DNA from: Rhodospirillales bacterium
GTDB taxonomy: Bacteria > Pseudomonadota > Alphaproteobacteria > Acetobacterales > Acetobacteraceae
Direction: 5' to 3'
Length of the DNA: 6,191 nucleotides
NCBI GenBank assembly: GCA_903644035.1
Contig: CAHJXG010000596.1
Coordinates: 1-6,191, forward strand
Shown in pieces: positions 1 through 6,117 of this stretch. The position numbers and the translations under genes were made by a program. Below the pieces are notes generated by a model. That model was not told the DNA's origin. It was given only the letters and a program-made list of their open reading frames with translations, and ran no database searches. Positions within the stretch are counted from its first letter, which is position 1; every line of letters begins with the position of its first letter.

Positions 1-51
1 GCTGAGGCAGCTCAGATTCTCAGCAAACGGCTCGAGCTCGAGGCGGCTTGA
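1..51 (+). CDS. C-terminal tail of an unidentified gene, truncated by the window edge
   Basis: Reading from base 1 in frame 1 gives 16 codons (AEAAQILSKRLELEAA) followed by TGA at 49-51. The tail is rich in Ala, Glu and Leu and looks like a terminal amphipathic helix, which is typical of the end of a real protein. It is too short to identify. A transposase or another accessory gene is possible, since the DNA just downstream has several palindromes, but that is only a guess. Base 1 is not the gene's start. The frame could also be open by chance over so short a stretch. Confidence 0.35.
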   Translation, partial: AEAAQILSKRLELEAA

Positions 52-296
52 TAAACTCAATGACCCGATCGGCTGCCATCATGCCCGCAGCTGAAGATTG
101 CAACATAGCCAGGCGATCAGGGCCTGAAAGCCAGGATCAGCCGACCCGTTCGCAACGCCAGCTCGGGGGATCGCCGCAGGTCGCAGCGCCCCCGAATCGG
201 GGGAAATCTGGCCGACACCCGGCGGAAAACGAGTTTTCACACAGCCTCGACCCTTACCGGCCCCCTACCGACAGGCAAGATGCGTCTTGTGCCGCC
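52..296. other. Non-coding stretch with short palindromes
   Basis: About 245 bp lie between the left-edge stop codon and the stop codon of the AraC-type gene. Open frames here have no recognisable protein character. The stretch holds several short inverted repeats: TCAGG-g-CCTGA at 117-127, CCCCCGA-a-TCGGGGG at 189-203, and GAAAAC-ga-GTTTTC at 225-238. None is followed by a convincing T-run on either strand. It could be the 3' untranslated region shared by two convergent genes, or the remains of a mobile-element end. I cannot recognise a specific element. Confidence 0.4.
189..203. repeat. GC-rich perfect inverted repeat (possible transcription stop)
   Basis: CCCCCGA and TCGGGGG are separated by one A, forming a strong GC stem. 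It lies about 95 bp beyond the end of the AraC-type gene on the minus strand, and about 140 bp downstream of the left-edge gene on the plus strand. A T-run, which an intrinsic terminator needs, is missing on both sides, so a terminator role is only possible. It may equally be a chance GC palindrome or part of a mobile-element end. Confidence 0.3.
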
Positions 297-1064
297 TTAC
301 CCAGGGGACGTCATTGACGTGTTTGGCCGTCCGAGGAACGCCGTCGGTGTCATGGCTGTCACCTGCCGGAAGGCGCTTGAGAACGCAGCCGTGCTGGCGA
401 AGCCGGTCTGGGCTGACACAACGGCGATCGAGTTTCCTCGAGCGAGCCGGTCCATCGCGTGCACGATCCGCGCCCGCTGCCGCCAAGCCTTGAAGGTGAA
501 GCCAGTCTCTGCCGGGAAAAGTCTGCTTAAGGTGCGGATGGAAGTTGCGGCGCGTGACGCAAGCTCGCCCACACTTAGCCGATTCTGGTAGTCGTTCAGC
601 GCGAGATCGGCCACGCGCCGGCCCAAAGGGCTAGCCGGCAGCGGCAGGAACGTTGGCGCGTCCGCCATGTCCGTCAGCTCGTGGAGCATCAGCCGGACCA
701 CGAGTTCAGTCTTCTCCGGTCCGATGGCCGGAGCGAATGCCGCGTCGAGCAAGGAGCGCAGCAGCGGTGTTACCCGCAACGCAAAAGGCCGGTTCAACAG
801 CAGCGGCGACCATGCTCGCACCGTCGGCTGCCCCCAGTGTACAATCCACAGCTCGCTGTCGGTCAGCACCTCCACCCGGTGCGGGGTTCCTGCCGGAACC
901 CAGGCCGCGAGTTGCGGCGGCACCAGCCAGCGTCCTTCGTCCGTGTGGACCTGCAACATTCCGGACGCTGCGAAAGTCAGCTGTGAGGCCTCATGGGCGT
1001 GCGTCGGCAGGCCCATGCCGCGCTGCTTGCGGCCGCGGTGGATGCTAAAAGGCTTGACGAACAT
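297..1064 (-). CDS. AraC-family transcriptional regulator with N-terminal cupin sensor (NimR-like)
   Basis: This is a predicted DNA-binding regulator of 255 residues. Residues about 17-80 form an AraC-type cupin sensor: a histidine-rich start (PTHAHEASQLTF), then GRWLVPPQLAAWVPAGTPHRV, a layout seen in regulators of the E. coli NimR (YeaM) kind. Residues about 160-245 are the paired helix-turn-helix domain, with the first helix pair around LSVGELASRAATSIRTLSR and the second around VVSAQTGFASTAAFSSAFR, ending in the typical MTPTAF. The cupin should bind a small effector in the cytoplasm, whose identity is unknown. The chosen ATG at 1064 has AAAGG seven bases upstream. An in-frame ATG at 1100 would add 12 residues with no family resemblance and no good ribosome binding site. 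The gene is divergent from the MFS exporter gene, so local control of that gene is the natural inference. Stop is TAA at 297-299. Family is confident; the effector is not known. Confidence 0.9.
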   Translation of the reverse strand: MFVKPFSIHRGRKQRGMGLPTHAHEASQLTFAASGMLQVHTDEGRWLVPPQLAAWVPAGTPHRVEVLTDSELWIVHWGQPTVRAWSPLLLNRPFALRVTPLLRSLLDAAFAPAIGPEKTELVVRLMLHELTDMADAPTFLPLPASPLGRRVADLALNDYQNRLSVGELASRAATSIRTLSRLFPAETGFTFKAWRQRARIVHAMDRLARGNSIAVVSAQTGFASTAAFSSAFRQVTAMTPTAFLGRPNTSMTSPG

Positions 1065-1199
1065 AGGTTGGCCTTTGCGCGATGCCGTTTGGCGACACAT
1101 CGTTAAGAAGATCGCCTATCACGGTCACCGTTGCTCGTCGAGAGTCCACGCAACGTCGCGTGGATGCAGGAGCAAGCAGGAACTGAAGGTTTGCCGCCC
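1065..1199. promoter_or_regulatory. Divergent control region between the AraC-type regulator and the MFS exporter
   Basis: This 135 bp region separates the two divergent start codons and must hold both promoters. It contains two perfect inverted repeats that could be regulator sites: ACGGT-c-ACCGT at 1121-1131 and TCCACGC-aacgtc-GCGTGGA at 1145-1164. Promoter boxes are weak. On the minus strand, GTGACC, 17 bases and TAACGA is one poor match. No convincing sigma-70 pair is seen for the exporter. AraC-type proteins usually bind direct repeats, so the palindromes may serve another factor or act as a leader hairpin. Confidence 0.45.
1145..1164. repeat. Perfect 7-bp inverted repeat in the exporter leader, possible operator
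   Basis: TCCACGC and GCGTGGA flank a 6-base spacer (AACGTC). The repeat lies 35 bp upstream of the preferred ATG of the MFS gene. Its size and spacing suit a dimeric repressor site or an mRNA hairpin. If the exporter started at TTG 1131, the repeat would lie inside coding DNA, which makes the downstream ATG at 1200 the more attractive start. The function is inferred only. Confidence 0.35.
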
Positions 1200-2399
1200 A
1201 TGTCGCCTCACCCTGCCGAGCCGGTCCGCACCCATCGTCGTATGCTCCTACTCTACTGGCTCGCTTCGGCGTTGTTCGTTGCCTACCTCTGCATTGCCTT
1301 GGCTCTGCCAGTCATACCGGTGTTTGTCACGACCAAGCTGGGCTACGGAAACGGCCTTGCCGGGATCGCGGTCGGGATCGCGTTCGCGTCCACCATCTTG
1401 ACCCGTGGGATGGCCGGCCGGATCGCCGACGCCCGAGGCAGTCGGCGCTGCATGGTGCTGGGTTTGCTGGCCTACGCCGCTGCCGGTCTGCTCTGCTCCG
1501 GTGCGGGATGGTCAGGCAGTCCTGCCCCGGTCGCCTACGCGATCCTGCTGGCCGGCCGGTTGCTGCTCGGACTGGGCGAAAGCCTCGCGACGGTCGGATT
1601 GATCGCTTGGTGCTTCGGCGTCACCGGACCGAACCGCTCGGGCCTGGTGTTCGCCGTAGTCGGCATGGCCCTTTACGCGGCGCTCGCGGCCGGCAGTCCA
1701 ATTGGCCTGGCACTGTTCGAGTGGACCGGCTTCGTAGGCACCATGATCGCGTGCACGGTTGCTCCGCTTCTCGCGCTCGCGATGGTGCTGCCGGTTGAGG
1801 CCGTGCCCGTCGTCAACGGCGCGCGGTCGCCGTTCTGGCGTATCGTCGGCCGCATCTGGAAAGCAGGCCTGGCAGTCACCCTGCAAGGCGTCGGCTATGC
1901 CGCGATCGGTTCATTCATGACACTGATGTTCATGAGCCGTGGTTGGCCGCACGCGGAGCTAGGCCTGACCTGCTTCGGTGGTGCCTTCGTGCTGGTGCGC
2001 GTCCTGGCCGGGAACCTACCAGACCGGATCGGCAGCATCCCGGTCGCCCTGGCATCCATGGCCGCCGAGGGTGCGGGACAGTTCCTGCTATGGCAGGCGC
2101 CCGATCCGGCGGTGGCACTTGCGGGCGCTGCCCTGACAGGCCTGGGCTGTTCCCTCATGTTCCCTGCCATGGGCATCGAGGTAGTGCGGCGCGTGCCGCC
2201 CCACCTGCGTGGCACCGCGGCGGGAGGCCTGGCGATGTTTCAGGACTTTGCCCTCGGCGCGACCGGGCCGGTGACGGGCGTCATCGCTGACCGCCTCGGC
2301 TACAGCACAGTGTTCCTGGCCGGCGGTCTGGCCGCATGTATGAGCTTCCTCGTGGTCGTCGCCATCGCGCGCCACGATCGCCCAGCCGCACGAATCTGA
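1200..2399 (+). CDS. MFS efflux transporter (YfcJ/YhhS-like exporter family)
   Basis: This is an inner-membrane secondary transporter of 399 residues with about 12 hydrophobic helices. After a short polar N-terminus (residues 1-14), the first helix is about residues 15-40. The MFS motif A loop between helices 2 and 3 is clear (GRIADARGSRR, about 73-83), and helix 4 carries LAGRLLLGLGES (118-128). A charged central loop (about 200-220) separates the two halves. The second half repeats the pattern with NLPDRIG and ends in VTGVIADRLGY. The pattern resembles the YfcJ/YhhS group, often annotated as arabinose or drug exporters; the substrate here is unknown. The ATG at 1200 has GAAGG ten bases upstream and gives a normal family length. 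Longer forms from TTG 1131 or ATG 1164 add residues without family character. It is probably co-transcribed with the MDR reductase 65 bp downstream and controlled by the divergent AraC-type gene. Confidence 0.9.
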   Translation: MSPHPAEPVRTHRRMLLLYWLASALFVAYLCIALALPVIPVFVTTKLGYGNGLAGIAVGIAFASTILTRGMAGRIADARGSRRCMVLGLLAYAAAGLLCSGAGWSGSPAPVAYAILLAGRLLLGLGESLATVGLIAWCFGVTGPNRSGLVFAVVGMALYAALAAGSPIGLALFEWTGFVGTMIACTVAPLLALAMVLPVEAVPVVNGARSPFWRIVGRIWKAGLAVTLQGVGYAAIGSFMTLMFMSRGWPHAELGLTCFGGAFVLVRVLAGNLPDRIGSIPVALASMAAEGAGQFLLWQAPDPAVALAGAALTGLGCSLMFPAMGIEVVRRVPPHLRGTAAGGLAMFQDFALGATGPVTGVIADRLGYSTVFLAGGLAACMSFLVVVAIARHDRPAARI

Positions 2400-2454
2400 C
2401 ACGTCGCCAACGGGAGCACCGTCGCGACTGGCACAACATCTTCTATGAACACCC

Positions 2455-2460
2455 GGAGGG
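2455..2460 (+). promoter_or_regulatory. Strong ribosome binding site that fixes the MDR reductase start
   Basis: GGAGGG lies four bases upstream of ATG 2465. It is the best Shine-Dalgarno sequence in the window. It decides the start against a longer open frame beginning at 2336, whose extra 43 codons overlap the end of the MFS gene and have no family character. Confidence 0.85.
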
Positions 2461-2464
2461 TAAG

Positions 2465-3382
2465 ATGAAGGCAGCGATCATCAACGATTATGGGAACAAC
2501 GAGGTGGTGCGGATCGTCGACATCGAACGTCCAGAGCCGAAGGCCGGAGAAATACTGGTGAAAGTCCACGCCGCCGGTGTGAACCCAATTGATTGGAAGA
2601 TACGCAGCGGGGCCGGCCAGCGCCTGGGCATGACCCTGCCCATCCACATGGGTGGCGAACTCGTCGGCACGATTGAGAAGCTCGGCGCCGACGTCAACAG
2701 CTTTGCGCCGGGTGAGGCCATCTTCGGCATGGTCCACACCGGCGCCTTCGCCGAATACGCTATTGTCAAGGCGGCCGACATGGCGCGCAAGCCGTCCAAC
2801 CTGAACTTCGTTCAGGCGGCGGCGCTGCCATTGGCTGGATCTACCGCGTGGCAGGCGATCTTCGACGAAGCCGGCCTCACGGGGGGCCAGCGTCTGCTAA
2901 TCACCAACAGCTCGGGCGGCGTCGGCTCGCTCGCAGTGCAGTTCGCCAAGGCCAACGGCGCGCACGTCACGGCCGTGGCCTCCGCGCGCAACGAGGAGTT
3001 CGTCAGCAGCCTCGGCGCGGACGACTTCATCGACTACACTAGCCAGCCGTTCGAGCAGGCTGCCCGCGACATGGATGTCGTATTCGACACAATGGGTGGC
3101 AGTACGTTCCAGCGGGCGTTCCAGACCCTGCGGAAGGGCGGCTTCATGGTGACAGTGGTGGCGTTCCCCGACGGTGAGGCCGAGCGCTACGGCGTCGGCG
3201 TCACACGGTCCTTCACGTTGCCGAGCGCGCGAAACCTGACGTCAATCAAGGAACTGGTCGAGGCCGGCAAGGTGACGCCGCATGTCGATACGGTGCTGCC
3301 GTTTGAGGAGGTCAAGCAGGCGCTTGCGCTGTCCGAGGCCGGCCGCGCCCGCGGCAAGATTGTCCTGAATATCGGTATGTAA
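2465..3382 (+). CDS. NADPH-dependent zinc-free MDR oxidoreductase (quinone oxidoreductase-like)
   Basis: This is a cytoplasmic medium-chain dehydrogenase/reductase of 305 residues, a normal length for the quinone-reductase/enoyl-reductase branch. The N-terminal GroES-like half (about 1-115) starts MKAAIINDYG and carries the family motif HAAGVNPIDWKIRSG (35-49). The Rossmann half (about 120-245) has the nucleotide-binding loop SSGGVGSLAVQFAK (149-162) followed by GAHVTAVASARN and LGADDFIDY. The C-terminus ends with the usual GKIVL strand. The catalytic-zinc ligand pattern of alcohol dehydrogenases is absent, so a zinc-free NAD(P)H reductase of quinones or alpha,beta-unsaturated carbonyls is likely. 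Two positions depart from the usual pattern: GGE at 63-65 where GxD is common, and PGE at 82-84 where GD is common. Following the MFS gene by 65 bp, it is probably in the same operon, and may reduce the same toxic compound that the transporter exports. Stop is TAA at 3380-3382. Confidence 0.9.
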   Translation: MKAAIINDYGNNEVVRIVDIERPEPKAGEILVKVHAAGVNPIDWKIRSGAGQRLGMTLPIHMGGELVGTIEKLGADVNSFAPGEAIFGMVHTGAFAEYAIVKAADMARKPSNLNFVQAAALPLAGSTAWQAIFDEAGLTGGQRLLITNSSGGVGSLAVQFAKANGAHVTAVASARNEEFVSSLGADDFIDYTSQPFEQAARDMDVVFDTMGGSTFQRAFQTLRKGGFMVTVVAFPDGEAERYGVGVTRSFTLPSARNLTSIKELVEAGKVTPHVDTVLPFEEVKQALALSEAGRARGKIVLNIGM

Positions 3383-3724
3383 TCGAACGTAAGCCGCTCT
3401 CCAGGATTGGTCACACTGACGAACGTTTGCGGTAGCTCCAGTGGTTTGCTCAAGAAGCTTCACACGTCGCCTGTCAGCCTGTGGCTAAGTGTCATTCAAC
3501 GATTCACCCAGGCACCACAATCCTGGCCGATCGCAGACAGTCCGGTTCGGAGAGGAAGGTGCGTCAGATAGACATCGAATTTGGCTCAACCCGAGGCCTA
3601 AGCCCCTACACTCGGCGCCAGAGATCGAGGCGATGGACGAACCGGGCACCGGTATAAGCTGTCGGAACTGATGCGTTCGGTCAGTGAAGGCAATCCTTGC
3701 CTTCGGTTCACGGCCTCGATGCCA
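3383..3724. other. Gap between the MDR gene and the conserved end of egtD
   Basis: This 342 bp stretch lies between two convergent genes. On the minus strand most of it (3488-3724) is read as the C-terminal extension of egtD, but that extension has no domain character, so the DNA looks like ordinary intergenic sequence. No open frame here resembles a real gene. It contains the hairpin at 3686-3704 and no clear intrinsic terminator with a T-run for the MDR operon. Confidence 0.45.
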
Positions 3725-4657
3725 AGCGTTCATTATGGTCGTGCCAAACACCCACTCCTTGCCGTTCGGGGCCGTCAGGCGGTGAAGCCACCGCTCCGCC
3801 AGTTCCCATCCGGCTCTTGTTGCTAGACCGTCCAGCTGCTCCGGATGGTACTTGTAGGAGTTCTTAGTGTGGATGGTCTCGCCCGCTGCGAACGCGATGC
3901 GGCGGCCACCCAGTACGACCACCTGGTCGGTCCGGCTCGCCAAGTGCATCTCCACGCGCCCCTCGGTCGCGTTCCACACCGCCCGGTGCTCGAACATCGC
4001 CAGATCGAAATCGGCCCCGCACTCCCGGTTCAGGCGCACCAGGACGTTCCTGTTGAACGCCGCCGTGACACCCTGCGCGTCATCATAGGCCGGCACCAGC
4101 AGGGATGCCGCGCGGGTGTGGTCTGCTCCCAGGATCAGGCTCGACCCGGCGCCCAGCAGCATGCGAACCCTGCCCAGGAACGCCGTCGCCTCGTCGGACG
4201 GAAGGTTGCCGATCGTGGAGCCCGGGAAGAACCCCACCACCGGACGCCCATCAGCACCATCCGGCAGGTGCGGCCGGACGGTGAAGTCACCTGCCAGCGG
4301 CCACGTCGGGAGCCCCGGGTAGTCATCCACCAGCGCAGCAACGGCCCAGTCCAGCGCCGCCTGGCTGATGTCGATCGGGACGTAGCAGCCCAGCCCCGGC
4401 AGCGCATCCAGCAGCAGCCGGGTCTTGGCGCTTGCGCTGCTTCCGAACTCCACCAGCGCGGCACCATCCCGCACGAAACCTGCCAACTCGGACGCGATAT
4501 CCGTGAGCTGCGCCGTTTCCATGCGCATGACGTGATACTCCGGCAGCTCGCAGATGGCCTCGAACAGCCGCGATCCTTCGGCATCGTAGAAACACTTGCT
4601 GGGCAGCGTCTTGCGTGGAACGGATAGCCCCACCGGGTCACCCCGCAGCAGCGCCAT
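3485..4657 (-). CDS. egtD: L-histidine N-alpha-methyltransferase EgtD, with altered key residues and a C-terminal run-on
   Basis: EgtD makes hercynine by trimethylating the alpha-amino group of histidine with SAM, the first step of ergothioneine synthesis. Counting from ATG 4657 (390 residues), family motifs are KTLPSKCFYD (16-25), LPEYHVMRME (38-47), VEFGSSASAKTR (69-80), FPGSTIGNL (144-152), PAYDD..GVTAAFNRN (189-204), RAVWN and RVEMHL, and ETIHTKNSYKY (260-270). The domain ends near residue 311, about the usual size. A further 79 residues run to TAG 3485-3487 without domain features. By remembered comparison with the Mycobacterium smegmatis enzyme, the ligand residues Tyr41, Asn151, Tyr191 and Ser267 are kept. 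The Glu that recognises histidine appears as Lys265, the second SAM-motif Gly as Ser74, and YYPTRTE as YHVMRME. The gene may therefore be inactive or changed. ATG 4744 is an alternative start (29 more Pro/Ala-rich residues). Neither start has a good ribosome binding site; 4657 leaves room for promoters. Family is certain, activity doubtful. Confidence 0.88.
   Translation of the reverse strand: MALLRGDPVGLSVPRKTLPSKCFYDAEGSRLFEAICELPEYHVMRMETAQLTDIASELAGFVRDGAALVEFGSSASAKTRLLLDALPGLGCYVPIDISQAALDWAVAALVDDYPGLPTWPLAGDFTVRPHLPDGADGRPVVGFFPGSTIGNLPSDEATAFLGRVRMLLGAGSSLILGADHTRAASLLVPAYDDAQGVTAAFNRNVLVRLNRECGADFDLAMFEHRAVWNATEGRVEMHLASRTDQVVVLGGRRIAFAAGETIHTKNSYKYHPEQLDGLATRAGWELAERWLHRLTAPNGKEWVFGTTIMNAWHRGREPKARIAFTDRTHQFRQLIPVPGSSIASISGAECRGLGLGLSQIRCLSDAPSSPNRTVCDRPGLWCLGESLNDT
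3686..3704. repeat. Perfect 8-bp hairpin just past the conserved end of egtD
   Basis: GAAGGCAA and TTGCCTTC flank a 3-base loop (TCC). On the minus strand it sits about 20 bases beyond the last codon that aligns with the EgtD domain, exactly where a 3' terminator hairpin would be expected. There is no T-run after it on either strand, so it is not a textbook intrinsic terminator. As the frame stands, it is translated within the egtD run-on. Confidence 0.5.
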
Positions 4658-4786
4658 ACGCCCGGAAGGTTTCTGCAAGGCTATTGCTATGGGGGCTGCT
4701 TCCGGCGTTGATGCGGCGGGTGGCTTTCCGCCAGGCCGGTCCATTTGGGATGGCAAGGCTGCATTTGAACCACCGGGACCTTGCCG
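4658..4786. promoter_or_regulatory. Divergent egtD/egtB start region
   Basis: This is the only DNA available for the two divergent promoters: 129 bp if egtD starts at 4657, or 42 bp (4745-4786) if it starts at 4744. I find no convincing -35/-10 pair on either strand. Upstream of egtB, GGGA at about 4775 is a weak ribosome binding site for ATG 4787. No clear operator-like repeat is seen beyond a short GGCGG/CCGCC pair. Confidence 0.4.
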
Positions 4787-6034
4787 ATGCTCGACGACAC
4801 CACCGACCGTACCCCGTTGCGCGAGCGGTTCTGCCAGGTCCGTGACGAAACGGAGGCGCTCGCCGCCCCGCTTTCGGCCGAGGACCAGACCATCCAGTCG
4901 ATGCCCGACGCCAGCCCCACCAAATGGCACCGGGCGCACACCACTTGGTTCTTCGAAACGTTCCTGCTCAAGCCGCTGCTGCCCGGCTACGAGCAGTTCC
5001 ACCCGGATTTCGCCTACATCTTCAACTCGTACTACGTGGCAGCCGGTCCGCGGCACCCGCGCCCCAACCGTGGCCTGCTCAGCCGTCCCGGCGTGACCGA
5101 TGTGGCGGCTTACCGCGCGCACGTGGACGCGGCGATGCAGCGCTTGCTGGACACCGACCGGGCGGACGTGGCGACCCTGGTGCGTACCGGCCTGCACCAT
5201 GAGCAGCAGCACCAGGAGCTGTTGATCACCGACATCAAGCACGCGTTCTTCCAATCGCCCTTGTTCCCCGCCTACGCACCGGAGCCGCCCGCCCACGCCG
5301 CCCTGCCGTCGGCGCCGCCGGGCTGGCTGGACGTGCCGGCCGGGTTGCACCAGGTCGGCGTGGGCGCTGGGACGGCCATGCCGGACTTCCACTTCGACAA
5401 CGAGGGCCCGACCCACACCACCTTTCTGCCTGGCTGCCGGTTGGCGGATCGCTCCGTCAGCAACGGCGAGTACCGCGCCTTTATCCGGGATGGTGGCTAC
5501 ACCCGCCCAGAGCTGTGGCTGTCAGACGGCTGGGCCGCCTGCCAGCATGGGAACTGGGACGCACCGGGCTACTGGCTGCACCACGGCGGCGAATGGCAGA
5601 CCTACACCCTGCACGGCTTGCGCCCGGTGCGCGACGACGAGCCTGTGACTCACGTCAGCTTCTACGAGGCTGCCGCTTATGCCGAGTGGGCCGGGCATCG
5701 CCTGCCCACGGAGTTCGAGTGGGAGGTGGCCGCCCGCCTGCATCCGTCTACGCCAGCGCCGTCCGGCAACCGCCTGCATCCCGCCCCCCTGCACCCCGGC
5801 ATCCGGCAGGATGTATGGGAGTGGACGGGTAGCGCCTATCTTCCATACCCCGGATACCGGGCCGAACCTGGCGCGCTGGGCGAATACAATGGCAAGTTCA
5901 TGGTCAACCAGATGGTGTTGCGCGGTCGGTCCTGTGCCACGGCAGCGGGGCACGACCGGCCCAGCTACCGCAACTTCTTCCCCGCCGCATCGCGCTGGCA
6001 GTTTTCGGGCATACGCCTCGCCGCCGACGTGTAG
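4787..6034 (+). CDS. egtB: Ergothioneine sulfoxide synthase EgtB (iron-dependent)
   Basis: EgtB is a non-heme iron enzyme that uses oxygen to join hercynine (from EgtD) to a cysteine-bearing thiol, giving a sulfoxide later cleaved to ergothioneine. From ATG 4787 it has 415 residues, typical of the proteobacterial form. The N-terminal DinB-like half carries the iron ligands in WHRAHTTWFFE (His51) and HHEQQHQELL (His138, His142), with the spacing of the mycobacterial enzyme's triad. The Arg pair in GPRHPRPNRG (Arg89, Arg92) matches the spacing of that enzyme's thiol-binding arginines. The C-terminal formylglycine-generating-enzyme-like half (about 180-415) has the blocks NGEYRAFIRDGGY, HVSFYEAAAYAEWAGHRLPTE, DVWEWTGSAYLPYPGY, EYNGKFMVNQMVLRG and YRNFFPA, ending WQFSGIRLA. 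Small departures are RQDVWEWT and LRGRSC where Gly is usual. TTG 4781 is an alternative start; ATG 4787 has better spacing to GGGA. It is divergent from egtD. Thiol preference (gamma-glutamylcysteine, glutathione or cysteine) cannot be read from the sequence. Confidence 0.95.
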   Translation: MLDDTTDRTPLRERFCQVRDETEALAAPLSAEDQTIQSMPDASPTKWHRAHTTWFFETFLLKPLLPGYEQFHPDFAYIFNSYYVAAGPRHPRPNRGLLSRPGVTDVAAYRAHVDAAMQRLLDTDRADVATLVRTGLHHEQQHQELLITDIKHAFFQSPLFPAYAPEPPAHAALPSAPPGWLDVPAGLHQVGVGAGTAMPDFHFDNEGPTHTTFLPGCRLADRSVSNGEYRAFIRDGGYTRPELWLSDGWAACQHGNWDAPGYWLHHGGEWQTYTLHGLRPVRDDEPVTHVSFYEAAAYAEWAGHRLPTEFEWEVAARLHPSTPAPSGNRLHPAPLHPGIRQDVWEWTGSAYLPYPGYRAEPGALGEYNGKFMVNQMVLRGRSCATAAGHDRPSYRNFFPAASRWQFSGIRLAADV

Positions 6035-6117
6035 TCTCATCCCAGACGGGGTGTCACCGTACTGCCGGAACCTTCATTGATCCTTTGTCCGCTCCGGAAA
6101 CGCTGAAGGAGCTACTA
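6035..6117. other. Short 3' region of egtB
   Basis: There is no gene and no clear terminator in these 83 bp. The hexamer CCGGAA occurs twice (6064-6069 and 6094-6099). The segment ends in CTAG (6115-6118), directly before the possible insertion-sequence end. Confidence 0.4.

Noticed and set aside
48..317. An 89-codon plus-strand open frame near the left edge
   Set aside because: It has low complexity, no ribosome binding site and no recognisable motif. It runs through the palindromes and into the 3' end of the AraC-type gene.
1131..1199. TTG 1131 or ATG 1164 as the MFS start
   Set aside because: The added residues have no family character, neither has a clear ribosome binding site, and ATG 1200 gives a normal transporter length with GAAGG upstream.
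667..1401. A 244-codon plus-strand open frame
   Set aside because: It is antisense to the AraC-type gene and then overlaps the MFS gene out of frame. Its Ser/Arg/Cys-rich translation has no domain character.
2336..2464. N-terminal extension of the MDR reductase from an upstream ATG at 2336
   Set aside because: It overlaps the end of the MFS gene, has a basic Arg-rich composition with no family match, and the strong GGAGGG before ATG 2465 gives a normal MDR start (MKAAII).
3401..3526. Inverted repeat CCAGGATTG (3401-3409) and CAATCCTGG (3518-3526)
   Set aside because: Nine-base matches about 110 bp apart are expected by chance at about this rate in a few hundred bases. There is no gene or element boundary to support it.
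3845..4627. A 260-codon plus-strand open frame antisense to egtD
   Set aside because: Its composition is the Arg/Gln/His-rich pattern of a reverse-frame shadow, and egtD has clear motifs on the other strand.
3485..5416. A 643-codon minus-strand open frame that would join egtD to an extra N-terminal 220 residues
   Set aside because: The part above about 4744 is antisense to egtB. Its translation is Arg/Gly/Val/His-rich without domains, as expected from the reverse frame of a GC-rich gene. egtB has clear family motifs over the same DNA.
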